Positions 7,438 through 15,757 of a stretch of DNA of 45,375 nt are shown piece by piece. Below the pieces are notes generated by a model, which did not search any database, had not been told where the DNA came from, and saw only the letters and a list, made by a program, of their open reading frames with translations. The stretch's first letter is position 1; every line of letters starts with the position of its first letter. This stretch comes from an uncultured Eubacteriales bacterium (GTDB taxonomy: Bacteria; Bacillota; Clostridia; Oscillospirales; Oscillospiraceae), in NCBI GenBank assembly GCA_949283375.1, contig CASDSM010000021.1, positions 1-45,375 of the forward strand, read 5' to 3'. A program made the position numbers and the translations under genes.

Positions 7438-9048
7438 TTACAGATATGCGTCCAGCGTCGCGCGCACCGCGCCCGGCCCGGCGAGCATCCGGCAGAACAT
7501 CTCCTCGATCCTGCCGGCCAGACCCGCCGCGACGAGGTCGGTCCCGAAGACGTTGGGGTTGGAGAGGATGGGGCGCAGCTGGCCGTCATAGCGCTCTGGC
7601 GCGCCGAAGGTCACGCTTGCGAGCTGCTCCTGGAGCTGGGCGAGCATCGGGTCGCTGCTGCACGTCATCGGCTGGCCGTTGTCGTCCACGGCGAGCAGAT
7701 AGCGCATCCAGCCGGCGATCGCCAACGGGATATAGGTCAGGTCCTTCACATCCAGCGCAGGGCTGGCGAGATAGCTCTTGATGGTCTCGCCGAAGCGGAT
7801 GCCCACCTTCTGGCTCGTGTCGGTGGCGATGCGCTGCGGGGTGTCCGGCATGAAGGGGTTGGGCAGGCGCTGGTCGATCACCTCGTGGATAAAGTCCATC
7901 GGGCGGATGATCTTCGGGTCGGTGACCACCGGCATCCCCTCGTCGTAGCCGATGTGCTCCACCAGCGCTTTGAGGGAGCCGTCGCGCATCTCCGCGGCGA
8001 TGGTGTCATAGCCGAGCAGGCAGCCGTAGACCGCCAGAGCGGTGTGCAGCGGGTTGAGGCAGGTGGTCACCTTCATCCGCTCGGTGTTATTGACGGTGTC
8101 GCGGTCGGTCATATACACCCCCGCCTTCTCCAGCGGCGGGCGGCCGTTGGGGAAGCGGTCCTCCACCACCAGGTACTGCGGGGCCTCTGCGTTGACGAAG
8201 GGGGCGATGTAGGTGTTCCGGCTGGTGATGATGGGGTCCATCTCCTCCAGGCCGAGGGCCTGCAGGGCCTCGAGCACGACGGGCGCGGGGCGCGGGGTGA
8301 TCTTATCGATCATGGACCAGGGGAAGGAGACCTGCTGCTCATCGGACAGCCAGCGGACGAACTCCGCCGGGACAAAGCCCGCCTCCTGCCACTTGCCCGC
8401 CACCGTCAGCACGCTGGCCCTGAGCTTCTCGCCGTTGTGGGAGCAGTTGTCCATGCTGCACATCGCAATGGGTGCAGCCCCGGCCTGATAGCGCGCAAAG
8501 AGCAGGGCGGTGACCATACTCATCGCGTGGCTGCACTGCTGCGGGCCGCGGTCGAAGTCGGCCTGCACGAAGGGGAAGAACTCCCCCTTCAGATTGGTGA
8601 GGGCGTACCCCTTCTCTGTGATGGTGAACGAGACCATCTGGAGGGAGGGGTTGCGGAAGATCTCCGCCAGCCGCCCCATGTCCGCCGCGTCCGACGGGTC
8701 GGCGCACAGCCCCTCGGCCACGCCGGCGACGATCTCCTTCTCCATCCGCCCGTCCGGCATCAGGCTGACGAGGAGGGTCAGGTTGTCGTACGGGCGGTAG
8801 ATCTTGCGGATGATGTCATAGTCAAAGGTGTCGGCGGCGACGATCCCCTTGTCCGACAGGCCCTGCTCGAGCAGGTTCTGCTGCAGCCGGGCGATGAAGC
8901 CGCGGAAGATATTACCCGCGCCGAAGTGGACCCAGACCGGGGCCTCGCGGGTGGCGCGGACCATGGCGGGAAGGTCAAACTGCGGCAGCCGGACCTCCGC
9001 CTGAGACCAGAACTCTGTCTGGCTGAGGGATGGGACGTTGAGTTTCAT
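7438..9048 (-). CDS. uxuB: Fructuronate reductase / mannitol dehydrogenase family
   Basis: The protein has 536 residues, fitting the long-chain polyol-dehydrogenase family of fructuronate reductase (D-mannonate oxidoreductase), mannitol dehydrogenase and tagaturonate reductase. The N-terminal Rossmann signature VHFGAGNIFRGF and the catalytic-region stretches MIDKITPRP and CLNPLHTALAVYG are visible. The start is the ATG at 9048, because AGGAGG lies eight bases upstream; a longer in-frame extension to 9105 has no ribosome site. UxuB reduces fructuronate to mannonate, the substrate of UxuA at 25412. With GH67 in the same island, the fructuronate assignment is favoured over mannitol. It is divergent from the hydrolase operon across a repeat-rich control region. 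Confidence 0.85.
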   Translation of the reverse strand: MKLNVPSLSQTEFWSQAEVRLPQFDLPAMVRATREAPVWVHFGAGNIFRGFIARLQQNLLEQGLSDKGIVAADTFDYDIIRKIYRPYDNLTLLVSLMPDGRMEKEIVAGVAEGLCADPSDAADMGRLAEIFRNPSLQMVSFTITEKGYALTNLKGEFFPFVQADFDRGPQQCSHAMSMVTALLFARYQAGAAPIAMCSMDNCSHNGEKLRASVLTVAGKWQEAGFVPAEFVRWLSDEQQVSFPWSMIDKITPRPAPVVLEALQALGLEEMDPIITSRNTYIAPFVNAEAPQYLVVEDRFPNGRPPLEKAGVYMTDRDTVNNTERMKVTTCLNPLHTALAVYGCLLGYDTIAAEMRDGSLKALVEHIGYDEGMPVVTDPKIIRPMDFIHEVIDQRLPNPFMPDTPQRIATDTSQKVGIRFGETIKSYLASPALDVKDLTYIPLAIAGWMRYLLAVDDNGQPMTCSSDPMLAQLQEQLASVTFGAPERYDGQLRPILSNPNVFGTDLVAAGLAGRIEEMFCRMLAGPGAVRATLDAYL

Positions 9049-9232
9049 GACAAGCACCTCCTGAATCGGGCTGTCCAGGCACGTTTGCGACAGCCGTTTG
9101 GGCAAATACGGTCCTCTGGCCCGGGCATCCAGCTGCCCGGAGCGCCGGGTAGAGCCAGGCCGCAGATGAACACACTGCGGTCTGTGCGTGCGGTTCTGTC
9201 ATGAAGCTATCACACTTTTTTGGAAAAATCAA

Positions 9233-9466
9233 CTGAAATAGTGCTGAATTGACGGATAAAAAACGGGAAAAGCTTTTGGTTTCGCTGGTTTTCGTGAACT
9301 TTTTCACGGCAAACACACGGCAAAAAACGGGAAAAGAATTGCTTTTCTACATGATACGCTAAAATTGCTTTTCTGAAATAGTGCGATATATACAAAACAG
9401 CTAAGTTTTTCTCGAAATAAAGGGGGATAACACCACAAAATGGAGGGGTTTAGCGGAAAAAACGGG
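9233..9466. repeat. Cluster of short direct repeats, regulator-site candidates
   Basis: CTGAAATAGTGC occurs at 9233-9244 and 9373-9384. AAAAAACGGGAAAAG occurs at 9258-9272 and 9322-9336, with a ten-base third copy AAAAAACGGG at 9457-9466. ATTGCTTTTCT occurs at 9338-9348 and 9364-9374. Palindromic sub-sites AAAAGCTTTT (9268-9277) and GAAAAG-aattg-CTTTTC (9331-9347) overlap them. All copies read directly from the sequence are exact. Confidence 0.6.
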
Positions 9467-9576
9467 CTGCAACTGGCAAAAAAGGCAAAGAGAGGACGTC
9501 AAAAGAGGTTTGAGGTTGGCAATAATTGAGTAACTGCATAGCAAGAAATGATAAGCAAAAAGAGCTGAACAGGAAG

Positions 9577-9624
9577 TATAATTGACTTACTGAACGGACT
9601 TTCCAAAAGGAGGGCATGCCCTCC
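9577..9624 (+). promoter_or_regulatory. -10 box and 16-bp palindrome in the xylan-operon leader
   Basis: TATAAT (9577-9582) has no convincing -35. Twenty-seven bases downstream lies GGAGGGCATGCCCTCC (9609-9624), a perfect 16-base palindrome containing an AGGAGG-like ribosome site. The real ribosome site for the esterase is GGGAGG just before 9648. The palindrome could be an operator or could fold on mRNA. Confidence 0.45.
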
Positions 9625-9647
9625 CGGCGGGGAAGGGAGGACGTGCC

Positions 9648-11342
9648 ATGCCACTCGGACCGATCGCGCCGAAGGACCCGGCGGAAAAGCGCAGCGGCTT
9701 TTACCTCTTTCTGGACAAGGAGGTGGGCGGCGTCCCGCAGGACGACGGGGCGAACCGCCATGTGATCTTTCTCGACAACGGGCGGATCGGCACCTTTGCC
9801 CGGATGGTGGGCGGCGTGGAGGACGGGGAGCTGCTTGCCCTGCTTGAGACGGCGGAGGGCTTCCGCCGACTGGTGCACAGCATCGCCGTCTCTGCCACCG
9901 CGGCAGACCGGGAGATGGAGCTGTCCATGACGCTGCGCTGCTACGGGCCGGACGGCCCCTTTGGCGGCAGCGAGCACACCTTCCGCCTGCGCGCGGACGG
10001 GGCAGAGCGGGTGATCCGCCTGTCAGAGCTGGACTGGCTTCCTGCAGACCGCATCCTGGGCCAGTTCGCCTTTGAACTGCCGGGGGCGTCGGACCGCGCG
10101 TCGGTGACGCTCAAGTGCTGCCTCAACGACGGCTATGAGGTCCCGGAGCGGGAGGTGGACCCTCCCGTGGACTACGACAGCCCGGTCTACCGGGAGATGA
10201 TCGCCCGGTCCCTCCTCTCGACGGGGAATAACTTCCGCGTGCAGCGGGTGCTGCGGCGGATGCGCGCCGGGGAGGAGGTCACCGTCGCCTTCCTCGGCGG
10301 GTCCATCACCCAGGGGGCGGGGGCGGTGCCGGGGCAGGAGAACTGCTATGCCCGGCTGACCTTCGAGGGCCTGCGTACGCGCTACGGCGCGGACGGCGGG
10401 CGGCACATGCACTACATCAAGGCCGGCGTCGGCGGCACCCCGTCTGAGCTCGGCATGATCCGCTATGAGCGGGATATCAACCGCGGCGGCGCGGCCGCCC
10501 CCGACCTGGTGGTGGTGGAGTTCGCCGTGAACGACTCCGCCGACGAGACGGAGGGCGTGTGCTACGAGAGTCTGGTGCGCAAGATCTGGCGCCAGCCGAA
10601 TGAGCCGGCGGTCCTTCTGCTCTTTGCCGTCTTCTCCGACGACTGGAACCTGCGTGACCGGCTGGCCCCCATCGCCTGGCGGCACGAGCTGCCGGCGGCG
10701 GACGTGCGCGACGCGGTCTCGCCGCAGTTCCCCTGCCGCCCGGGCGAGGGGCTGGTGATGACCAAGCGGCAGTTTTTCTATGACATCTACCACCCCTCCA
10801 ACCACGGCCACCGCGTGATGGCGGACTGCCTGCTCTACCTGATCGACCGGCTGGACCGGCAGGCGCCCGCCCCCGCGCCGCTGCGAGAGCATCCGCCGGT
10901 CTATGGGGATGAGTTCGCCGCCGTCCGCCTGCTCGACCGCGAGACCCCATGCCCCGGCGCGGAGGTGGACCCGGGCGCCTTCACCCTCGTGGATGAGGAC
11001 CTCCAGTCCGTCCCGCTCGACGCCGCGGCGGTCAACACCCCGCAGTTTCCCCACAACTGGAAGAAGGGAACGGGAGACGCCCCCTTCCGGCTCACGCTGG
11101 AGTGCTCGCGCCTGCTGCTGGTCTTCAAGGACGCGGCGGACCCCGCCTTTGGCCCCGCCCGCGTCTGGGTGGACGGGGAGCTGGTCCGGCTCTTTGACCC
11201 GCGCGAGGCGGGCTGGACGCACTGCCACGCGGCCATCCTCTTTTCCAGGCGGGAGCGCGCGCGCCACACGGTGGAGATCCGGATGGACGATGGCGCGCAG
11301 GACAAGACCTTTACCATCCTCGGCTTTGCCTATGTGCCCTGA
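9648..11342 (+). CDS. SGNH/GDSL hydrolase, probable carbohydrate (acetyl-xylan) esterase
   Basis: The protein has 564 residues and no signal peptide. A beta-rich N-terminal region (about 1-190) precedes an SGNH hydrolase core (about 210-400) and a further beta-rich C-terminal region. The core shows all blocks: FLGGSITQG (Ser219), GVGGTPSELG (oxyanion Gly), VVEFAVNDSAD (Asn295) and DIYHPSNHGH (Asp379, His382). The family removes acyl groups from sugars. As first gene of an operon encoding GH3, an oligosaccharide importer and GH67, removing acetyl groups from imported xylo-oligosaccharides is the likely job, by inference. GGGAGG lies seven bases before the ATG. It is larger than single-domain GDSL esterases, and the flanking beta domains could bind carbohydrate. 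Confidence 0.8.
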   Translation: MPLGPIAPKDPAEKRSGFYLFLDKEVGGVPQDDGANRHVIFLDNGRIGTFARMVGGVEDGELLALLETAEGFRRLVHSIAVSATAADREMELSMTLRCYGPDGPFGGSEHTFRLRADGAERVIRLSELDWLPADRILGQFAFELPGASDRASVTLKCCLNDGYEVPEREVDPPVDYDSPVYREMIARSLLSTGNNFRVQRVLRRMRAGEEVTVAFLGGSITQGAGAVPGQENCYARLTFEGLRTRYGADGGRHMHYIKAGVGGTPSELGMIRYERDINRGGAAAPDLVVVEFAVNDSADETEGVCYESLVRKIWRQPNEPAVLLLFAVFSDDWNLRDRLAPIAWRHELPAADVRDAVSPQFPCRPGEGLVMTKRQFFYDIYHPSNHGHRVMADCLLYLIDRLDRQAPAPAPLREHPPVYGDEFAAVRLLDRETPCPGAEVDPGAFTLVDEDLQSVPLDAAAVNTPQFPHNWKKGTGDAPFRLTLECSRLLLVFKDAADPAFGPARVWVDGELVRLFDPREAGWTHCHAAILFSRRERARHTVEIRMDDGAQDKTFTILGFAYVP

Positions 11343-11402
11343 GGCCGGGGAGACACGAGACAGACCGGGCGGCCGGACCGCCCGGAATATGGGAGGACAC
11401 AG

Positions 11403-13565
11403 ATGAAGGAACTGGTACGAAACGAGGCGCTGCTGGACACCTACCGCCAGAGGGCGCGCGCGCTGGTGGAGCAGATGACCCTGAAGGAGAAGGTCAGCCA
11501 GATGGTCCACGCCGCCGCCGCCATCGAGCGGCTGGGCATCCCCTCCTACAACTGGTGGAACGAGGGCCTGCACGGCGTCGCCCGCGCCGGCATCGCCACC
11601 ATCTTCCCGCAGGCGATCGCCCTGGCCGCCTCCTTTGACGGGGACCTGCTCGAGCGGGTGGGGGACGCCGTGGCCACTGAGGGGCGCGGCAAATTCAACA
11701 TGCAGCAGCAGTACGGCGACCACGACATCTACAAGGGGCTCACCTTCTGGGCGCCCAATGTAAACATCTTCCGCGACCCGCGCTGGGGCCGGGGACATGA
11801 GACCTACGGCGAGGACCCCTGCCTCACCGCCCGGCTGGGCGTGCGCTTTGTCGAGGGCCTGCAGGGCCACGACGGGAAGTATCTCAAGACCGCCGCCTGC
11901 GCCAAGCACTACGCCGTCCACTCCGGCCCGGAGGACGTGCGCCACAGCTTCAACGCCATCGCCACGGCGCAGGACATGTGGGAGACCTATCTGCCCGCCT
12001 TCCGCGCCCTGGTGCAGGAGGCGAAGGTGGAGTCGGTCATGGGGGCCTATAACCGCACGAACGGCGAGCCGTGCAACGGCAGCAAGACCCTCCTGCAGGA
12101 GATCCTGCGCGGCAAGTGGGGCTTTGAGGGCCATGTCGTCTCCGACTGCTGGGCGATCAGGGACTTCTATCAGGGCCATCTGGTCACCTCCGGCCCGGAG
12201 GAGTCGGTGGCGCTGGCGGTGAACAGCGGCTGCGACCTCAACTGCGGCGAGCTCTTCCTCTATCTGGAGCAGGCGGTGCAGGACGGACTGGTGACAGAGG
12301 AGGCCATCACCGAGGCGGTCACCCGCCTCTTCACCACCCGGATGAAGCTCGGCCTCTTTGACGATGACCCGGACCATCCCTACAACCAGATCAGCTACCG
12401 CGAGGTGGACTCTCCCGAGATGCGCCGCCTCAACCGCGAGGCGGCAGAGCGCTGCGTCGTCCTGCTCAAGAACGAGGGCGGCCTCCTCCCGCTGGACAAG
12501 CGCAAGCTCAAGACGGTCGGCGTCATCGGCCCGAACGCGGACAACCGCCGCGCCCTGGTCGGCAACTATGAGGGCACCGCCTCCCGCTACGCCACCATCC
12601 TGGAGGGCATTCAGGACTATCTGGGCGACGAGGTGCGCGTGCTTTCCTCGGAGGGCTGCCCGCTCTACCGCAACCGCTATCAGAACCTCTCTCAGCCGGA
12701 TGACCGCTTCTCCGAGGCGCGCGGCGTGTGCGCCGAGAGCGACGTCATCATCGCCTGTCTCGGCCTGGACTCCGGCCTGGAGGGAGAGGAGGGGGACGAG
12801 GGCAACCAGTTCGCCAGCGGCGACAAGCCCAACCTCAGCCTGCCCGGCCGGCAGGAGGCGCTGCTGCGCCTGCTCGTGGAGAGCGGCAAGCCGGTGGTGC
12901 TGGTCCTGCTCTCCGGCAGCGCGCTGGCGGTCAACTATGCCGAGGCGGAGGTGCCCGCCATCCTCCAGGGCTGGTATCCCGGCGCGCAGGGCGGCAACGC
13001 GATCGCCCGCATCCTCTTCGGCGAGGCGAACCCCCAGGGCAAGCTGCCCGTCACCTTCTACCGCAGCGATGAGGAGCTGCCCGCCTTCACCGACTACTCC
13101 ATGCAGGGGCGGACCTACCGCTACATGACCCAGGAGGCCCTCTATCCCTTCGGATACGGCCTGAGCTATACCGATTTCCGCTTCGGCCCGGTGCGCGCAA
13201 GCTGCGGGGAGGTCACGGAGGCGGGGGCGGACCTGACCGTGACCGTGACCAACACCGGTGCGATGGCCGGGGGAGAGACGGTGCAGGTCTACGTCAAGGC
13301 CGAGCGGCCCGGCACGCCGAACGCCCAGCTCAAGGCGTTTGCCAAGGTATTCCTCCAGCCGGGGGAGGAGCAGCAGGTCACCCTGCATCTGGACCAGTCC
13401 GCATTCGCCCTGTGCGATGAGAACGGAGCCGCTGTCGTAGAGCCGGGGACGTATTCCGTCTATGTCGGAGCGTCCCAGCCGGATGCGCGCAGCGTGCGGC
13501 TGATGGGCAGAGCGCCCGGGAAGCTGACATTTCAGGCGACGGGGAGGGTGATAGTGGAAGGATAA
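11403..13565 (+). CDS. GH3 beta-xylosidase-type glycosidase
   Basis: The protein has 720 residues with no signal peptide, so it is cytoplasmic. It has the GH3 N-terminal barrel (about 20-330), the second sandwich domain (about 370-590) and a C-terminal fibronectin-III-like domain (about 620-705). YNWWNEGLHGVAR and FWAPNVNIFRDPRWGRG are typical of the xylosidase / arabinofuranosidase branch of GH3. The nucleophile is D248 in HVVSDCWAI. It should release xylose, possibly arabinose, from the non-reducing end of oligosaccharides. GGGAGG precedes the ATG. It sits between the esterase (60-base gap) and the Lpl-type permeases. Beta-glucosidase activity cannot be excluded, but island content and motifs favour xylan. 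Confidence 0.9.
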   Translation: MKELVRNEALLDTYRQRARALVEQMTLKEKVSQMVHAAAAIERLGIPSYNWWNEGLHGVARAGIATIFPQAIALAASFDGDLLERVGDAVATEGRGKFNMQQQYGDHDIYKGLTFWAPNVNIFRDPRWGRGHETYGEDPCLTARLGVRFVEGLQGHDGKYLKTAACAKHYAVHSGPEDVRHSFNAIATAQDMWETYLPAFRALVQEAKVESVMGAYNRTNGEPCNGSKTLLQEILRGKWGFEGHVVSDCWAIRDFYQGHLVTSGPEESVALAVNSGCDLNCGELFLYLEQAVQDGLVTEEAITEAVTRLFTTRMKLGLFDDDPDHPYNQISYREVDSPEMRRLNREAAERCVVLLKNEGGLLPLDKRKLKTVGVIGPNADNRRALVGNYEGTASRYATILEGIQDYLGDEVRVLSSEGCPLYRNRYQNLSQPDDRFSEARGVCAESDVIIACLGLDSGLEGEEGDEGNQFASGDKPNLSLPGRQEALLRLLVESGKPVVLVLLSGSALAVNYAEAEVPAILQGWYPGAQGGNAIARILFGEANPQGKLPVTFYRSDEELPAFTDYSMQGRTYRYMTQEALYPFGYGLSYTDFRFGPVRASCGEVTEAGADLTVTVTNTGAMAGGETVQVYVKAERPGTPNAQLKAFAKVFLQPGEEQQVTLHLDQSAFALCDENGAAVVEPGTYSVYVGASQPDARSVRLMGRAPGKLTFQATGRVIVEG

Positions 13566-13595
13566 CCGAGAGGCAAACTTTGGGCGGAGCGCTCT

Positions 13596-13671
13596 GGCAG
13601 CCGGGGCTGCCGTCACCGGCCCGCTCGCAAAACAGCGCATGCGCTGTTTTGCTCCACACATCGTGTGGAGC
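13596..13671 (+). repeat. Three consecutive hairpins between GH3 and sugar permease
   Basis: Hairpin 1 is GGCAGC-CGGG-GCTGCC (13596-13611 region). Hairpin 2 is a perfect 26-base palindrome at 13627-13652 centred on GCGCATGCGC. Hairpin 3 is GCTCCACAC-atc-GTGTGGAGC (13651-13671) and shares its first bases with hairpin 2. None has a following T tract, so they are more likely RNA-processing or stability elements, or a dispersed intergenic repeat, than terminators. Confidence 0.7.
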
Positions 13672-13734
13672 AATGAGCCATGACCGCCACAGCGGCTGGC
13701 ACAGCGGCCCGCCCCAAAAGAAGGGAGAGTATTC

Positions 13735-14694
13735 ATGACCGCAAAAACCAAGAAGCAAGACGCCTACACCCTGGCCAACAGGCCCCCGAAGGAGAGCCTG
13801 GGACGCCATCTGCGCAAGTACTGGCAGCTTTACGCCATGCTGGTCATCCCGGTGGCCTACTACATCATCTTCCGCTATCTGCCGATGGCGGGCAATATCA
13901 TTGCCTTCCGCCGTTACCGTGCCGGCAGCAGCATCTTCGGCGATGAGTGGACCGGGCTGCGCTACTTCCAGCAGTTCATCAACGACTCCAACTTCTGGAA
14001 GGCCTTCCGCAACACCCTGCTGCTGAACTTTGAGTACCTGCTCATCAGCTTCCCGCTGACCATCATCTTCGCCCTGCTGCTCAACGAGATCAAGAACGCC
14101 AAGTTCAAGAAGGTCGTGCAGACCATCTCCTACCTGCCGCACTTCATCTCCATGGTCATCGTGGCCGGCATGGTCCGCGAGCTGCTGAGCACCAGCGGCC
14201 CGATCAATAACCTGATCGCCTCCCTCGGCTTTGAGCCGATCACCTTCATCTCCCTGCCGGAGTGGTTCCCCACCATCTTCGTCACCTCCGGCGTCTGGCA
14301 GGGTATCGGCTGGGGCACCATCCTCTATCTGGCCGCCATGACCGGCATCAACCCGGAGCTCTATGAGGCTGCCTCCCTCGACGGGGCGAACAAGTTCCAG
14401 CAGTGCCTGAACGTCACCCTCCCGGCCATCCTGCCCACCATCGCCACCCTGCTGGTGCTCAACATCGGCCAGCTCTGCGGCTCGGCGGCGTTTGAGAAGG
14501 TCTTCCTGCTCTATAACCCCACCACCTATGATACCGCCGACATCATTGCCACCTACGTCTACCGCATGGGCCTCGGCTCCGGCAACTACAGCTACGCCAC
14601 CGCGGTCGGCCTCTTCCAGGGCGTCATCAACCTCGTCCTGCTGACGGCTGCCAACTGGGCCTCCAAGCGGATGACCGGCAGCGGCCTGTACTAA
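13735..14694 (+). CDS. Sugar ABC transporter permease, LplB type (CUT1)
   Basis: This 319-residue protein has about six membrane helices, the first at about 33-50 (YAMLVIPVAYYIIFRYLPM). The coupling-helix motif is EAASLDGANKFQQCLNVTLP. Segments such as FSISYLPHF-like TISYLPHFISMVIVAGMV and a C-terminal NWASKRMTGSGLY are characteristic of LplB / AguF-like permeases that import oligosaccharides. Family members include importers of aldouronates in Paenibacillus and Geobacillus. GGGAGAG lies before the ATG. It pairs with the permease 14 bases downstream, making a heterodimeric channel. No ATPase gene follows, as is usual for this subgroup, which shares a multitask MsmX-type ATPase encoded elsewhere. 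Confidence 0.92.
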   Translation: MTAKTKKQDAYTLANRPPKESLGRHLRKYWQLYAMLVIPVAYYIIFRYLPMAGNIIAFRRYRAGSSIFGDEWTGLRYFQQFINDSNFWKAFRNTLLLNFEYLLISFPLTIIFALLLNEIKNAKFKKVVQTISYLPHFISMVIVAGMVRELLSTSGPINNLIASLGFEPITFISLPEWFPTIFVTSGVWQGIGWGTILYLAAMTGINPELYEAASLDGANKFQQCLNVTLPAILPTIATLLVLNIGQLCGSAAFEKVFLLYNPTTYDTADIIATYVYRMGLGSGNYSYATAVGLFQGVINLVLLTAANWASKRMTGSGLY

Positions 14695-14708
14695 GGGAGG
14701 GGAGAACT

Positions 14709-15608
14709 ATGGCAAAGACAATCGACACCTCCAAGCCGATGAAGATCAAGGAATCCACCGGCTATCGCGTCTTCACCGTGTGCAACATCATCCTGATGGT
14801 GATCCTCTGCGCCGCGATGCTCTATCCGTTCCTCTATCTGGTGGCCCAGTCCTTCTCCTCGGCTGAGGCGATCATCGCCGGCGAGGTCTCCATCCTCCCG
14901 GTGGACTTCAGCGTAGAGACCTACATCTATGTGATGACCAACAACAACAGCATCTTCCTGCGCAACTACGCCAACACCATCATCTACTCCGTGCTGGGCA
15001 CCGTGCTGGCCCTTGCGTCCTCCTGCCTGCTGGCCTATCCGCTCTCCAAGCGGGAGCTGCGCGGCAATAAGTTCATCGGCCCGTTCATCATCTTCACCAT
15101 GTACTTCGGCGGCGGCATGATCCCGAACTACATCCTGATGACCACCCTGAAGCTGCAGAACACCGTGGCCGCCTTCGTCCTGCCCGGGATGATCTCCACC
15201 TACTACGTCATCCTGATGCGCTCCTTCTTCGAGACCGTCCCCCGCGAGCTCGAGGAGGCCGGCGAGATCGACGGCCTGAGCATGTGGGGCGCCTTCGTCC
15301 ATGTGGCCCTCCCCCTGTCCAAGCCCATCCTGGCCACCATGACCCTCTTCTATCTGGTCCAGTACTGGAACAACTGGTTTGACGCGTTCCTGTACCTGGC
15401 CGATCAGAACATGTGGCCGGTCGCCTACCAGCTGCGCAACCTGATCTCCACCAGCGCGAACGTGGAGGACGCGGGCGAGTCGCTGGCGATCAACGCCAAC
15501 ATCAAGTCCTGCGCGATGGTGCTCACCGCAGCGCCCATCATCTGTGTCTACCCCTTCATCCAGAAGTACTTCGTCCAGGGCATGATGCTCGGCGGCGTGA
15601 AGGGCTGA
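14709..15608 (+). CDS. Sugar ABC transporter permease, YtcP/LplC type (CUT1)
   Basis: This is the 299-residue second permease. It has about six helices, first at about 22-42. The coupling helix is EEAGEIDGLSMWGAFVHVALP, and the C-terminus FIQKYFVQGMMLGGVKG is the standard ending of the YtcP/LplC family. It forms the channel with the LplB-type protein at 13735. GGGAGGGG precedes the ATG, and the stop is followed by a long structured gap before the binding protein. Substrate by context is a xylan-derived aldouronate or xylo-oligosaccharide, which is inference. Confidence 0.92.
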   Translation: MAKTIDTSKPMKIKESTGYRVFTVCNIILMVILCAAMLYPFLYLVAQSFSSAEAIIAGEVSILPVDFSVETYIYVMTNNNSIFLRNYANTIIYSVLGTVLALASSCLLAYPLSKRELRGNKFIGPFIIFTMYFGGGMIPNYILMTTLKLQNTVAAFVLPGMISTYYVILMRSFFETVPRELEEAGEIDGLSMWGAFVHVALPLSKPILATMTLFYLVQYWNNWFDAFLYLADQNMWPVAYQLRNLISTSANVEDAGESLAINANIKSCAMVLTAAPIICVYPFIQKYFVQGMMLGGVKG

Positions 15609-15618
15609 CAACCATCTG

Positions 15619-15732
15619 ATTGTTCCACCTGCCGGAGAGGGCAGCCCCTCCGCTCTCCCGCCCGCCGCGCCATGGGGTGAGGCGTGGCGGCGCGGGCCGG
15701 ACGGGCCGGGCGGACCTCGATGGAGGAACAAT
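15619..15732 (+). other. Long GC-rich stem-loop between permease and binding-protein genes
   Basis: ATTGTTCC (15619-15626) can pair with GGAACAAT (15725-15732), enclosing about 98 bases that contain further complementary GC-rich tracts (CCCGCCGCGCC-like against GGCGCGGGC-like, roughly 15660-15700). No ORF is supported. Structure at this place could set a processing point so that the binding protein accumulates separately from the permeases. Confidence 0.45.
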
Positions 15733-15757
15733 AAATACAAAAAACGGAGGTACATCA

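Larger units (their letters stand above)
9049..9647. promoter_or_regulatory. 599-bp divergent control region between uxuB and the xylan operon
   Basis: No gene is supported here. The segment 9200-9600 is much richer in A and T than the neighbouring genes and contains several short perfect repeats, listed separately. The first part (9049-9180) is GC-rich leader of uxuB. A weak minus-strand promoter can be proposed: TTGATT (9233-9228), 17 bases, then TAGCTT with a TGA extension. The layout fits a two-way switch for glucuronate catabolism and hemicellulose hydrolysis, an inference from gene content. Confidence 0.55.

Noticed and set aside
6316-9204. 962-codon plus-strand open frame opposite uxuB and the dehydrogenase
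   Set aside because: His/Arg/Ala-rich shadow translation caused by high GC; both minus-strand genes have clear motifs.
9258-9466. CRISPR-like array in the uxuB upstream region
   Set aside because: Repeats are only 10-15 bases, unevenly spaced, two or three copies each, and there are no cas genes.
10023-13751. 1242-codon minus-strand open frame opposite the esterase and GH3 genes
   Set aside because: Shadow of two motif-rich plus-strand genes; low-complexity composition.
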